A stretch of DNA of 64,000 nucleotides from Microbulbifer harenosus (GCF_005771435.1 NZ_VANI01000004.1:62001-126000); one strand, 5' to 3'; shown: positions 27,313 through 37,797, numbered from the stretch's first letter. Notes: generated by a model not told the origin, from the letters alone. Translations and numbers: made by a program.

Positions 27313-28640
27313 ATCAGGTCCCAGCGTTTCAGTTTTTGATCCAGAAAATCGAACCCAACCGCGGGCATGGATAAAATCCGCTCGGGCACCCCCCGCCGTT
27401 GCAGCCGGCCTTTCAACCCCTGCAGTTGTCCGGCCGTTTGCCGCAGTGTTTGCAGTATCTTTTGTGGGGGGCATCGTGAACCCAGTTTTTCCGCAATTTT
27501 CTCCCAGTGATATTCTCCCCCCTCCTCGTAGGGACTTCCCCAGGTCATGGTTCGGGTAATGCCTTCCGGGTCTGCTTTCATGGGGGCAAAGTCATAAATT
27601 GGTGACAGTCGTATCGAGCCGTTGTTTTTAATAAAAGCAGTATTGCGTCCGTGGTTGTCTGAATTTGCGAAGGCAATATTGAGCAGGTCGCGTTTAATCC
27701 ATTCGCAGACGAAGGCTTCCTGGTCAAAATCTTCACCTCTTTTGCCGAGCAGTTCGCACAGCGTGTCGAGAGTGTCAAAATGGTTGAGGTAACTGCCCGC
27801 CGGTTTATCGAGTATCGATAACACGGATTCCAGCCCGTATCGCTGCCACTTACCGTCATGCCAGCACACATCAAACCGGGGTAGCCACAGCGACGGATAG
27901 CGCTCCCCTTCCATTAGCCGCATATTCTTTGTGGCGATGGTTTCCACACCCATCGCTTCCAGCTCGTGGTAGAAGTGATATTCGGCGCGGAGGATGTCGC
28001 AATCGTCGACGCCTCTATTACCCCGCGGGAATTTCACCAGGTAGTGTTCGTCGGAATTGGTGAAGTCATCCTGGTAAGTGTCGATCCAGATGGCATTTTC
28101 TTTTGAGCAGCGCAGCAGCAATTTCGGCGCTTCGCCACCGGCGCCGGTAGCGCCGCCGCTGATGGCCCCCATTTGCTGTGCATATTCGAGAAAATCCGTG
28201 TGCCGTTCGATAACATCCGTCACGTTAAAGCGCCGCAAGTGCAGGGTGCTGTCTTCCTGCCGTGGAGGCAGTGCTTCCTTGATTCGTAGATTACCCACCG
28301 GTGCTATGGTGCCCTTCTCCAGCAGCGCTGTGTCCTGTTGTGCCGCCGTTGCACTTTGCAGTCCGAGATAGTTCACCCAGTAGCGCCGGGCTGCACCGGA
28401 GGGAACAATGTCTTCGAGAAAGCGAAGCCATTGCGGTGCTTCGTGGGCGATCATTATCGCCACCGGCTGGTTGAGGCTGCAGGCGTGTTCATCGTCCCGC
28501 TCCATCCACCGCAGGGCGTAGTCGAGGTTGTAGCCCAGGGTTGTGGGGCTGGCGGCACCCCGCTCCGGCTGGGACAGAGTCAGTTCGGCGGCGTCCTGCC
28601 ACTGGCCGTCCACGAGTATTTGCACCGTCAGTGATTTCAT
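27309..28640 (-). CDS. hipA: HipA family serine/threonine kinase toxin
   Basis: 443 residues. The N-terminal subdomain is followed by the ATP-site strand with Lys203 (HYLVKFPRG), an earlier glycine-rich segment (GGATGAGGEAPKLLL, about 161-175), catalytic loop NSDNHGRN (326-333) and the metal Asp in PIYDFAPM (about 350). These match HipA kinases, which phosphorylate GltX or related targets and induce dormancy. Paired with hipB by a 4-base overlap. The pair is a probable transferred module: its upstream region is AT-rich compared with its neighbours. Confidence 0.88.
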   Translation of the reverse strand: MKSLTVQILVDGQWQDAAELTLSQPERGAASPTTLGYNLDYALRWMERDDEHACSLNQPVAIMIAHEAPQWLRFLEDIVPSGAARRYWVNYLGLQSATAAQQDTALLEKGTIAPVGNLRIKEALPPRQEDSTLHLRRFNVTDVIERHTDFLEYAQQMGAISGGATGAGGEAPKLLLRCSKENAIWIDTYQDDFTNSDEHYLVKFPRGNRGVDDCDILRAEYHFYHELEAMGVETIATKNMRLMEGERYPSLWLPRFDVCWHDGKWQRYGLESVLSILDKPAGSYLNHFDTLDTLCELLGKRGEDFDQEAFVCEWIKRDLLNIAFANSDNHGRNTAFIKNNGSIRLSPIYDFAPMKADPEGITRTMTWGSPYEEGGEYHWEKIAEKLGSRCPPQKILQTLRQTAGQLQGLKGRLQRRGVPERILSMPAVGFDFLDQKLKRWDLI

Positions 28641-28647
28641 AAACGCA

Positions 28648-28671
28648 TTTTGAGCAAAAATTCACTCAAAA
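28648..28671. promoter_or_regulatory. Candidate Hip operator 1
   Basis: TTTTGAG and CTCAAAA form perfect 7-base arms with a 10-base spacer, directly upstream of the hipA ATG (28640). It contains the half-site TGAGCAA also found in the second palindrome. Confidence 0.6.
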
Positions 28672-28731
28672 ATAGCACCAAGCTTATATTTTGGGAATTT
28701 TTTTGCACATAAAACCGCTAACCCTAAAAAA

Positions 28732-28751
28732 ATGAGCAAAATATTGCTCAT
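28732..28751. promoter_or_regulatory. Candidate Hip operator 2
   Basis: ATGAGCAAAATATTGCTCAT is a perfect palindrome (8-base arms, 4-base centre) about 90 bp upstream of hipA, sharing the TGAGCAA half-site with operator 1. Two operators flanking an AT-rich promoter region fit HipB-type autoregulation. Confidence 0.65.
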
Positions 28752-28786
28752 CAGGTCGTGGTGATGGCGCGAGTGTTAACGCCGAT

Positions 28787-30010
28787 TTATGTGCCGGCAG
28801 CCTTGTTCTTGGCTTCGATCCAGCGGCTCATGAATTCCTCGGCACGATGCTCGGTGCGCCTCAGGATGCGCCCCCAAATATTGCGCTTGCGATGCTCCTG
28901 CAGGTTCGCGGTGATATTTTCCAGTCGCTCGATAAATGCCGCCGCATGCTGCGTGTAGCAAAAGTTGTCGGCAAGTGCGCGGCAGCCGGCATCGCGCACC
29001 CTGAGCCATGCGGTTTTGTCCTGATAGAGGCGCGCCGTGGTTTGCGCAAACTGATCCGCATCGTCACTGAGCGGGTATCCCCAATCGCCCTCACCGGCCA
29101 TGGATTCGGCGCCTACAGGTGTGGTAACCGTAGGTGTGCCGGAGAGCCAGCCGTCCAGAATTTTGCCTTTCTGCCCGGCGCCGAAGCGCAGTGGCGCCAG
29201 GTTCAGTCGGTAGCGCGCAAGCGTGGTCAGGGCGTCGTCGGCGCGCCCGTAAATGCGCAAGCCTGTCTTGGGACTGGTGAGTCGATGCATCGCGTGATCC
29301 GAGTAGGCGCCGTATACGTGGCACTCCACACCGGGCAGCAGTGGGTGCAGTCGCGGCCAGATGGCCTCGGCAAACCAATTGGTGGCATCGCGGTTGGGGG
29401 CGTGTTTGAACCCACCGATCATCACCAAGTGGCGGCGCGCGTCAAAGCCCGGCAATGAATTCATATCGGGCAGTTCCCGCACCAGGAAGGGCAGGTAGTA
29501 CAGCTGCCAGTCCGGCAGGGCGAAGTGCTGTTTCAGCAGCTCCACCTCGACTTGCGAAATCATTACCGCGAGATCGCAGCGCGCCATGGCCGCCACTTCG
29601 CGCTCGGCGATGGGGTGAAACAGGTCCAGTGGTTGCCCGCTTTTCAGTGCCTGGTGGCGCGCCTCGCGCAGGCTGTGGAAATCGCTGGTGTCGAGCAGGG
29701 TGACCGCTTTCGGGCACTGCGCGTGTACCCGCCAGCCAAACTGTTCCTCCATGACAAAGCGATCGTAAATCACCAGTGCGGGATCCAGTGCGCGCACCCA
29801 GGCATCAAAACGGTCGTCGTTGACCGCGATCTGATGCTCGCCGTAACCTGTGCTGGCCTGAAATGGTGTGGGCTGTGCGGGGCTGGCGATTTCAATCCGG
29901 TAGCCCGCCTCCGCCAGTAGATCGAGAATATCCAGCGTGCGCCGGCCGGCGGCGGTAGACGCTGGCTCGGGCCACTGCTTGGCGAGCAGCAGTGCGGTTT
30001 TGCCCGGCAT
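28787..30010 (-). CDS. Group 1-like glycosyltransferase
   Basis: 407 residues from ATG 30010; a GTG at 30022 would add four residues. Two Rossmann-like halves: N-terminal TALLLAKQWPEPASTAAGRR, C-terminal HLVMIGGFKHAPNRDATNWF and the donor-site block LAPLRFGAGQKGKILDGWLSGTPTVTTPVGAESM, matching GT4-type enzymes. The GAGQKGKI-E-like site normally binds the nucleotide sugar; the usual E-x7-E is partly altered. Acceptor unknown; no polysaccharide cluster surrounds it. It lies 20 bp downstream of yicC and is probably co-transcribed. Confidence 0.82.
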   Translation of the reverse strand: MPGKTALLLAKQWPEPASTAAGRRTLDILDLLAEAGYRIEIASPAQPTPFQASTGYGEHQIAVNDDRFDAWVRALDPALVIYDRFVMEEQFGWRVHAQCPKAVTLLDTSDFHSLREARHQALKSGQPLDLFHPIAEREVAAMARCDLAVMISQVEVELLKQHFALPDWQLYYLPFLVRELPDMNSLPGFDARRHLVMIGGFKHAPNRDATNWFAEAIWPRLHPLLPGVECHVYGAYSDHAMHRLTSPKTGLRIYGRADDALTTLARYRLNLAPLRFGAGQKGKILDGWLSGTPTVTTPVGAESMAGEGDWGYPLSDDADQFAQTTARLYQDKTAWLRVRDAGCRALADNFCYTQHAAAFIERLENITANLQEHRKRNIWGRILRRTEHRAEEFMSRWIEAKNKAAGT

Positions 30011-30029
30011 GCCGGAAGACACCTGAAAA

Positions 30030-30899
30030 CTATTCGATATTCTGCACCTGCTCCCGCATCTGCTCGATCAGCACTTTCAGCTCCACCGCGGCCTGGGTGG
30101 TATCGGTCACCACCGCTTTTGACGACAACGTATTCGCCTCGCGATTGAACTCCTGCATCAGGAAATCCAGACGCCGGCCGATGGGACCACCGTTTTTAAG
30201 CACCCGGCGGGTCTCGGTGATGTGGGCGTCCAGGCGGTCGAGTTCTTCGTCGACGTCGGCCTTCTGTGCCAGCAGGGCGATCTCCTGCTCAATGCGGTCC
30301 TTGTCGATTTCCTCCAGCAGCTCCTGCAGGCGGGTTTTCAACTTCTCGCGCTGGTTCTGCAGTATCTGCGGCAGCAGCGCGCGCACCTTTGCGACCTGTT
30401 CGCCGATGCCCTTGATGCGCGCTTCGATAAAGCCAGCCAGTTCCGCCCCCTCGCGCTCGCGGTTGTCCACCACCTGCGTCAGCGCCTGTTGGAAGCCGTC
30501 GAGGATGGCGCGGGCCTGTTCGGCGGTGTCGGTTTCCGGCTCGGCGATGACACCCGGCCACTTGAGTACTTCCAGCGGATTGAGTGGCTGGCTTTCCGGG
30601 GTCACCTGCATTGCGGCCCTGACCAGTTCCTCGACCAGCGCCTGATTGATCTGCAGGCCGGTTACTTCACCGCTGTTGGCCTTGAGGTTCAGGGTCATTT
30701 CTACCTTGCCGCGGTTCAGGTTCTTGCGCAGCAGCTCGCGCAGTTTGGGCTCCAGTGCGCGGGCGGCTTCCGGCAGGCGGAAGTGGGGCTCCAGGTAGCG
30801 ATGGTTGACGGAGCGCATTTCCCACACGGCGGTGCCGGTGGAGTAGTTCACTTCCGCGCGCCCGAAGGCGGTCATGCTGCGCACTTTGTCGTTGGCCAT
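30030..30899 (-). CDS. yicC: YicC family endoribonuclease-like protein
   Basis: 289 residues. Diagnostic blocks are SMTAFGRAEV at the N-terminus, EMRSVNHRYLEPHFRLPE, and the C-terminal GRRLDFLMQEFNREANTLSSKA. E. coli YicC (RnaY) promotes decay of the small RNA RyhB. The middle is a long coiled segment. It is divergent from rph, the arrangement seen in Pseudomonas. Confidence 0.96.
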   Translation of the reverse strand: MANDKVRSMTAFGRAEVNYSTGTAVWEMRSVNHRYLEPHFRLPEAARALEPKLRELLRKNLNRGKVEMTLNLKANSGEVTGLQINQALVEELVRAAMQVTPESQPLNPLEVLKWPGVIAEPETDTAEQARAILDGFQQALTQVVDNREREGAELAGFIEARIKGIGEQVAKVRALLPQILQNQREKLKTRLQELLEEIDKDRIEQEIALLAQKADVDEELDRLDAHITETRRVLKNGGPIGRRLDFLMQEFNREANTLSSKAVVTDTTQAAVELKVLIEQMREQVQNIE

Positions 30900-31108
30900 A
30901 ATGCCGTGCTCCAGAAAAGCTTTGCAGGCACCTCTGAAAATCTACTGCGGATGTGCCTGGCGGCGCCCGCTCGCAGCGGTTTTTTAAAGGTGCCCTGGAA
31001 TCGGGGTGGAAAAAAGAGCGGCAAAGCATAGCACAGGGTGATAGCCGGATTTGATGGCTATAATGGCCGGCCTTGAAGGATCTTATTTGATAGAACATGA
31101 GGTGTTAT

Positions 31109-31828
31109 ATGCAGCGACCGAGCGGCCGCAAACCAGAGCAACTGCGCGATGTGCGCATCACCCGCCACTACACCCGTCACGCGGAGGGGTCGGTGCTGGT
31201 GGAGTTCGGCGATACCAAGGTGCTCTGCAACGCGTCGGTTGAGGCGGAAGTTCCGCGGTTTTTGCGCGGTAAGGGCAGTGGCTGGTTTACCGCGGAGTAC
31301 GGCATGCTGCCCCGCTCTACCGGCTCCCGGATGGGGCGCGAGGCGGCGCGCGGTAAGCAGGGCGGGCGCACGGTGGAGATCCAGCGTCTTATCGGCCGCT
31401 CCCTGCGCGCAGCGGTAGATTTGACGCTGTTGGGCGAACACCAGATCACTCTCGACTGCGATGTGATCCAGGCAGACGGTGGCACCCGCACCGCATCCAT
31501 CACCGGCGCCTGTGTGGCGCTGGTGGATGCCATTCGCTATATGCAGCGGGAGAAAATGATTGCCACCGATCCGCTGAGAAATATGGTGGCGGCGATTTCC
31601 GTGGGCATCTACGGCGGTGTACCGGTGCTGGATCTGGATTACCCGGAAGATTCAAACGCCGACACCGATATGAATCTGGTGATGGCGGAAGACGGCGGCA
31701 TGATTGAGGTGCAGGGCACCGCGGAGGGCGCGCCGTTCTCCGAGCAGCAGTTTGCCGAAATGCTGGCGCTGGGCAAGGCGGGCATCCGCGAGCTGATCGA
31801 GATCCAGAAAAAGGCGCTGGCAGAGTAG
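31109..31828 (+). CDS. rph: Ribonuclease PH
   Basis: 239 residues from ATG 31109 (GAGGTG upstream), matching the 238 of E. coli; ATG 31097 would add four. Family blocks are [53 protein letters not shown] and [19 protein letters not shown]. It trims tRNA 3' ends by phosphorolysis. In Pseudomonas it lies beside crc and pyrE; here a TPR gene lies between rph and the crc-like gene. Confidence 0.97.
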   Translation: MQRPSGRKPEQLRDVRITRHYTRHAEGSVLVEFGDTKVLCNASVEAEVPRFLRGKGSGWFTAEYGMLPRSTGSRMGREAARGKQGGRTVEIQRLIGRSLRAAVDLTLLGEHQITLDCDVIQADGGTRTASITGACVALVDAIRYMQREKMIATDPLRNMVAAISVGIYGGVPVLDLDYPEDSNADTDMNLVMAEDGGMIEVQGTAEGAPFSEQQFAEMLALGKAGIRELIEIQKKALAE

Positions 31829-31951
31829 TCAGGCCGTCACTTCAAAAACAGGCGGACTTTGCCACTTCAAGTGGCGGGCCGCCGCCCGTTTTGTCATAGG
31901 CTGTTCTCCAGGTTCGCTCCAGGAACCTCAACCAAAATAGCGAGAGAGCCG

Positions 31952-33652
31952 ATGACAAGAATGTCCCTTGCTGCGGTGTTTGCCGCGTTGGTGACCGGTG
32001 CGCTGCCCATCGCTGCGCAGGAAACCCGCGAGGAGCCGAGCGCCCGCCACAAGCACTACCACGAGCCTGACGTCGGCGATCAACCCTCGCCCACAGGTAG
32101 CCTCGCCCCCCGCCTGCAGAATCTCGGCAAACACACCTTCCCGGTGAGCTGCGCCTCTGAGAAGGGGCAGCAGTACATCAATCAGGGCGTGAACCTCGCC
32201 TACGGTTTCAACCACGCGGAAGCCGGCCGTTCGTTCCGCGAAGCGGCGCGGTTGGACCCGGATTGCGCCATGGCCTACTGGGGGCAGGCGCTGGTGCTCG
32301 GGCCAAACATCAATGCGCCGATGGATCCGGAGGCAGAGCCGCAGGCGCGCGAGCTGGTACGCAAGGCGCAGGCCCTGGCGAGCAGTGCCAGTGCACGGGA
32401 GCGCGCGCTGATCGAGGCGCTGAGTAACCGCTATACCGGTGACCCGACGGAGCGCAAAAAGGCGGATGTGGCCTATGCCGCAGCCATGGCCCAGGTGGCG
32501 CAGAAGTATCCCGACGATCTGGATATCGCCACCCTGTACGCGGAGTCGATGATGGACCTGCGGCCGTGGAATTACTGGATGCGGGACGGCACACCCTATG
32601 CAGGCACCGAGGAAATCGTCGCGCTGCTGGAAAAGGTGATGGCGCAGAACCCCGAACACCCGGGTGCCCTGCACCTGTATATCCACCTGATCGAACCCAC
32701 CGACACACCGGAGCGCGCGGAAAAAGCCGCGGATACCCTGCGCGGCCTGATGCCTGGCGCCGGCCACATCGTGCATATGCCGGCACATATCTACCAGCGT
32801 GTCGGCCGCTACGCGGATTCCGCGAGTGCCAATGAGCGCGCCATTGCCGCGGACGAGGATTACATCAGCCAGTGCCGCGCCCAGGGCCTTTACCCCATGG
32901 CCTATTACCCGCACAACCTCCACTTCCTGTGGTTCGCCACCACCGCCCAGGGGCGCAGTGCCGCGGCGATCGACGCCGCAGAAAAGACCGCGGCGCAGGT
33001 CAGTGATGAATCCCTCGCGCAGATGCCGATGCTGGCGGGCTTCCGCGTAATTCCCTACTGGTCGCTGGCGCGGTTTGGCAAATGGGATCAGGTGCTGGCG
33101 CTGCCGAAGCCGGCGCAGGACCCGTTCCTCACCGGTGCCTGGCACTATGTGCGCGGTCTCGCCTTCATCGGCAAAGGGCAGCTGGACCGTGCGGAAGCGG
33201 AACTGAAGCAGGTGCAGACCATTGCCGCCAGTCCATCGCTGGACTACGCGATGTTCTCGCCCAACAGCGCCAAGCAGATTCTGGCCATCGCACCGGAAGT
33301 GCTGGCAGGGGAGCTGGCGGCGGCGAGAAAGGATTACGCCACCGCGATAGGTCATCTTGAGCGTGCGGTGCGCCTTGAAGAGGGGCTTGTGTATACCGAG
33401 CCGAACGAGTGGCACTATCCGCCGCGGCTTGCGCTGGGGGCCATTTTGCTGGCCGCGGGGCGCCCGGCGGAGGCGGAAACGGTGTACTGGCAGAACCTGT
33501 CGCGGTACCCGGCCAATGGCTGGGGCCTGTTCGGGCTTGCCCAGGCGCTGCGCGCCCAGGAAAAAACGGAGGAGGCGGCATTGATTGAGGGCCGCTTCCA
33601 GCGCGCGTGGCGCGACGCTGATATCAAGCTTGCGGCTTCCCGTATCCAGTAA
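31952..33652 (+). CDS. Exported TPR-repeat protein
   Basis: 566 residues from ATG 31952 (GAGAGA upstream). A signal peptide ends at PIAAQETRE. A His-rich segment HKHYHEPD follows. The rest is repeated helical pairs: an early TPR (VNLAYGFNHAEAGRSFREAARLDPDC), a conserved middle HPGALHLYIHLIEPTDTPERA with HIVHMPAHIYQRVG, and C-terminal TPRs. The family is widespread, probably periplasmic, with no known function. The His residues in HLYIHLIEP, VHMPAHIY and YPHNLHFL could form a metal site. Transcribed alone. Confidence 0.85.
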   Translation: MTRMSLAAVFAALVTGALPIAAQETREEPSARHKHYHEPDVGDQPSPTGSLAPRLQNLGKHTFPVSCASEKGQQYINQGVNLAYGFNHAEAGRSFREAARLDPDCAMAYWGQALVLGPNINAPMDPEAEPQARELVRKAQALASSASARERALIEALSNRYTGDPTERKKADVAYAAAMAQVAQKYPDDLDIATLYAESMMDLRPWNYWMRDGTPYAGTEEIVALLEKVMAQNPEHPGALHLYIHLIEPTDTPERAEKAADTLRGLMPGAGHIVHMPAHIYQRVGRYADSASANERAIAADEDYISQCRAQGLYPMAYYPHNLHFLWFATTAQGRSAAAIDAAEKTAAQVSDESLAQMPMLAGFRVIPYWSLARFGKWDQVLALPKPAQDPFLTGAWHYVRGLAFIGKGQLDRAEAELKQVQTIAASPSLDYAMFSPNSAKQILAIAPEVLAGELAAARKDYATAIGHLERAVRLEEGLVYTEPNEWHYPPRLALGAILLAAGRPAEAETVYWQNLSRYPANGWGLFGLAQALRAQEKTEEAALIEGRFQRAWRDADIKLAASRIQ

Positions 33653-33655
33653 ATA

Positions 33656-33691
33656 AAAACGGGCGCATCGAGTTCTCGATACGCCCGTTTT
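33656..33691. terminator. Bidirectional terminator
   Basis: AAAACGGGCG and CGCCCGTTTT close a stem with internal hairpin ATCGAG-TTCT-CGAT, between the TPR gene (+) and the crc-like gene (-). A and T runs on each side fit use in both directions. Confidence 0.85.
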
Positions 33692-33722
33692 AGTGCCCTA
33701 TTCAGCCCGGCTCAGGCGACCA

Positions 33723-34490
33723 TCAGACTTCCAGATCGTAATCCATGATCACCGGCAGGTGGCTGGAGAACGCCACATTCTTGTTAATGGCGCCGTACTC
33801 GATCTTGTTTTTCAGCGTCTGGGAGACGATCTGCATGTCGGTGCGCCAGCCATCGCCCTCGCCCACCTTGCCGCTCGGCCACCAAGTAAACTCATCGGGG
33901 TCTTTCACGATGCGGCGGAAGGCGTCCACGTAGCCGATCTCGTTGAACAGCTGGTCGAGCCAGCGCTGCTCGTGGCGCATGAAGCCGGGGGTGTCCTGGT
34001 GGTCCTGCCAGTTCTCCACATCGGCGCGGCGGTGCGCCATGCCCCAGTTGCCGCAGAAGATGAAGTCGCGGCGTTTGCGGCTGATCTTGGCCAGATGTGC
34101 CTGCATATCGTCGAAAAACTGCACTTTCACTTCCAGCGAGGCCTCATCAGTCGCCACCGGAGCCAGCAGTGAGCCGACGCTCAGGCGTTCGAAATCCGCC
34201 TGTAGGTAACGGCCGTACATGTCGACGCCATTGGCAAAGCCCATGCCGTAGATCAGTGCCTTGGGCTGGGCGCGCGTATAGATGGCGACGCCATTCTCGT
34301 GGGGAGTGCCGGAATCGAAGAAATAGCTGTAGTAACCGTCCGGATGGAAAATGGGATGATCCAGTTCCGGTTCCAGTGAGCGCAGATCCTGCAGACAGAT
34401 GATGTCCGCGTCCTGATCTGCCAGCCAGTCGTAGAGCCCGCGCTGTGCCGCCTGGTGCACTCCATCCACGGACAAACTCACTATTCGCAT
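33723..34490 (-). CDS. crc: Crc-like catabolite repression protein (degenerate exonuclease III fold)
   Basis: 255 residues. It has the ExoIII/AP-endonuclease fold but with altered catalytic residues: N7-site is SVDG, E34-site is Asp35 (CLQDLR), the GDxN site reads FCGNWG (Asn148, Gly150), and the terminal SDH reads SSH (242-244). Pseudomonas Crc shows the same kind of losses. Shared blocks include GRYLQADF, the CLQD motif and PGF--xE-xWLD. The gene is divergent from pyrE as in Pseudomonas. Crc works with Hfq to repress translation of mRNAs for non-preferred substrates. Automatic annotation would likely call it exodeoxyribonuclease III. Confidence 0.85.
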   Translation of the reverse strand: MRIVSLSVDGVHQAAQRGLYDWLADQDADIICLQDLRSLEPELDHPIFHPDGYYSYFFDSGTPHENGVAIYTRAQPKALIYGMGFANGVDMYGRYLQADFERLSVGSLLAPVATDEASLEVKVQFFDDMQAHLAKISRKRRDFIFCGNWGMAHRRADVENWQDHQDTPGFMRHEQRWLDQLFNEIGYVDAFRRIVKDPDEFTWWPSGKVGEGDGWRTDMQIVSQTLKNKIEYGAINKNVAFSSHLPVIMDYDLEV

Positions 34491-34612
34491 TATTAGCCCC
34501 TTACCAGCGGACTGTGTAAAATTGCAGTCGTTATTCGTCTGAACATTCTATGATCGTCGCCCCCATTTTCCGGGGGTTATCCTTCACCTTAGCCAATAGT
34601 TATCAAATTGCC

Positions 34613-35269
34613 ATGCAGCAGTACCAGCGCGACTTTATTGAACTGGCCCTGGAGCACGATGTGCTCTGTTTCGGAGATTTTACGTTGAAATCCGGGCGCC
34701 AGAGTCCCTACTTCTTCAACGCCGGCCGTTTCCACAGCGGCGCAGCGCTCGCCGCACTGGGCAATGCCTACGCGGAGGCGATTATTGCCTCAGGTGTGGA
34801 GTTTGATGTCATTTTCGGGCCGGCCTACAAGGGCATCCCGCTGGGTGCGGTGACCGCGGTGGCACTGGCGCAGAAAGGCGTAGACAAACCCTTCTGTTAC
34901 AACCGAAAAGAGGCCAAGGACCACGGCGAGGGCGGAACCTTAGTGGGTGCGCCGCTTAAAGGCAAGGTTTTGATCATTGACGACGTGATTACTGCGGGTA
35001 CCGCGGTGCGCGAAGTGATGCAGATCATCCACTCCCAGGGAGCCGAGCCCGCCGGGGTGGTGATTGGCCTGAACCGTCAGGAGAAGGCTGGGGAGGATTC
35101 CGAGCTGTCGGCGATCCAGCAAGTAGAAAGGGAATACGGCATTCCTGTGATCGGCATTGTGGAACTGGACGATATTATTTCCTATCTTAAGTCGCAGGCC
35201 GCCAGCGACGAGCTGTTGCAGCGGATCATCGACTATCGGCAGCGCTATGGCGTAAGTTCTGAGGGCTGA
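34613..35269 (+). CDS. pyrE: Orotate phosphoribosyltransferase
   Basis: 218 residues from ATG 34613; an ATG at 34550 lies too far upstream. N-terminal [29 protein letters not shown]-type block, PRPP-binding loop [14 protein letters not shown], and [12 protein letters not shown] (Lys/flexible loop) are all intact. It makes OMP in pyrimidine synthesis. Divergent from the crc-like gene with about 120 bp between them. Confidence 0.97.
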   Translation: MQQYQRDFIELALEHDVLCFGDFTLKSGRQSPYFFNAGRFHSGAALAALGNAYAEAIIASGVEFDVIFGPAYKGIPLGAVTAVALAQKGVDKPFCYNRKEAKDHGEGGTLVGAPLKGKVLIIDDVITAGTAVREVMQIIHSQGAEPAGVVIGLNRQEKAGEDSELSAIQQVEREYGIPVIGIVELDDIISYLKSQAASDELLQRIIDYRQRYGVSSEG

Positions 35270-35360
35270 ACTTCAGAGCTCGTCATAGGAATGAGGCGCG
35301 TGAAACGGCTTCTGCTGACCCCAAAATAATTGGCGCGCATATATTAATGACGAGGCAGGC

Positions 35361-35957
35361 GTGAAAACCGCATTTGCGCTGGCAATGGCCGGCGTCCTTC
35401 TGACACTGGATGCCGGCGCTTCCACTCAGGGGTGGGATGGCAGGAAGCTGTACCGCTACACCAACGAACACGGCGTACAGGTGCTGGATGATCAGGTACC
35501 TCCCCGTTACGTGGCCGGTGGTTATGAGATTTTGACCTCAACCGGGCGGGTGCTGGAGGTGGTGGCGCCAGAGCTTACCGGCGAGCAATTGGCGGAAAAG
35601 GAGCGCCGCGAGGCGCGGGAGGCGGCGGACCTGCAACTGCTCAAGCGCTACAACAGCGTTGCCGACATAGAGTCCGCGCGCAAGCGCAAGCTCGCCATCG
35701 TGCAGCAGGACATGGCGATCCTGCGTTCCAACATTGCCTCCCTGAACCGCCAGATCGAACACGAAGAGTCCACTGCCGCGCGCACCCAGCGCAATGGCGG
35801 TGCCGTAGCACCGGAACTGCTGGAGCGGATCGCGAATCTGCGCAAGGAAGTCGAAGTGGTCAGCGAGCGTCTCTCTCTGCGGGAAAAAGAAGCCCAGGCG
35901 ATCAACAGCGAGTTTGACCTCGCCGCCAGTCGTTATCAGGAAATAGCCGGCAAATAA
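35361..35957 (+). CDS. Exported DUF4124-type protein with coiled coil
   Basis: 198 residues. The signal peptide ends near AGAST. A DUF4124-like N-terminal domain follows (RKLYRYTNEHGVQVLDDQVP), then a long Glu/Arg-rich helix of about 110 residues likely to form a coiled coil (ELLERIANLRKEVEVVSERL). The family is common in gammaproteobacteria but without assigned function; it is predicted periplasmic. It starts 91 bp after pyrE. Confidence 0.78.
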   Translation: MKTAFALAMAGVLLTLDAGASTQGWDGRKLYRYTNEHGVQVLDDQVPPRYVAGGYEILTSTGRVLEVVAPELTGEQLAEKERREAREAADLQLLKRYNSVADIESARKRKLAIVQQDMAILRSNIASLNRQIEHEESTAARTQRNGGAVAPELLERIANLRKEVEVVSERLSLREKEAQAINSEFDLAASRYQEIAGK

Positions 35958-36005
35958 TTGGTTTGCCGGCAGCAGTGCCGCCACAGCAGCCTAAACAGAA
36001 CTGGC

Positions 36006-36617
36006 TTAACCCTGCGCAGCCAGCGCACTCTCCCTGAAGAATCCAGCAACCAGTACCGGCCACTGCTCTGCCCAGAATTCCGTCGGGCGGCGTTTGAAGC
36101 CGCTGCGCACATACTGGACGATGCGGCCCTCGGCGCTTGCCAGCAACAGGTTGGCGGCGGCGGTCAGTGGGATCGCGGGGCGCAGCTGTTCGCGCAGCTC
36201 CGCTTCGCGCAGGATCTGCTTCAGCTGGGTTTCCAGGCGGTCGAACAGTTGCAGAATGCGGCTGTGCAGGCGCTCGGTCTCGCCGGTGAGGGCGTCGCCG
36301 GTGAGCAGGCGGGTGATACCGGGGTTGCGTTCGCAGAAGGCCAGCACCAGGTGCAGGATTTTCTGGCAGCGGGCGAGCGCGGTGGGCTCGTCCTGCATGA
36401 TGATCTTGATGCGGCTGAAGATGGTCTCTTCGATAAATTCGATCAGCCCCTCAAACATCTTGGATTTGCTGGGGAAGTGGCGGTAGAGCGCCGCTTCGGA
36501 GAATCCCACTTCCTTGGCGAGTGCCGCCGTGGTGATACGGGCGCCGGGACTGGCCTCCAGCATATGGGCCAGGGCCTGCAGTATCTGCTGGCGCCGATTG
36601 ATTTTTTCGCTGCTCAT
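36006..36617 (-). CDS. slmA: Nucleoid occlusion factor SlmA (TetR family)
   Basis: 203 residues. Helix-turn-helix is in [30 protein letters not shown], and the full-length match includes [32 protein letters not shown] and [10 protein letters not shown]. SlmA binds dispersed DNA sites and inhibits FtsZ over the nucleoid. The order argB-slmA-pyrE matches Pseudomonas, where it was once named ttk. Confidence 0.95.
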   Translation of the reverse strand: MSSEKINRRQQILQALAHMLEASPGARITTAALAKEVGFSEAALYRHFPSKSKMFEGLIEFIEETIFSRIKIIMQDEPTALARCQKILHLVLAFCERNPGITRLLTGDALTGETERLHSRILQLFDRLETQLKQILREAELREQLRPAIPLTAAANLLLASAEGRIVQYVRSGFKRRPTEFWAEQWPVLVAGFFRESALAAQG

Positions 36618-36831
36618 TAACTGCCTTTACCCGGAATATTCAGCCGGGAACTGATTTTGTTGTTGTGCCGGAATTGTTCTCATTGGTCGGCTCAGCGGCA
36701 ATTCCGGGATGGGGAGCGTCAGAAACCCGCTGGAATTTGCCGAAAGCCCGTTAACCGGCGCCAGAATCCTAACGATTCGGCGCCACGGCATCAATTGTTA
36801 GTGACCGTTAACAACTGGAATGTGACCAGAT

Positions 36832-37797
<966 letters not shown>

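Noticed and set aside
31928-33415. 495-codon frame antisense to the TPR gene
   Set aside because: Histidine/arginine-rich translation typical of shadow frames; the plus-strand protein has a signal peptide, start site and terminator.
33723-34490. Functional exodeoxyribonuclease III
   Set aside because: Catalytic positions are substituted and the locus matches crc, so an active nuclease is unlikely.
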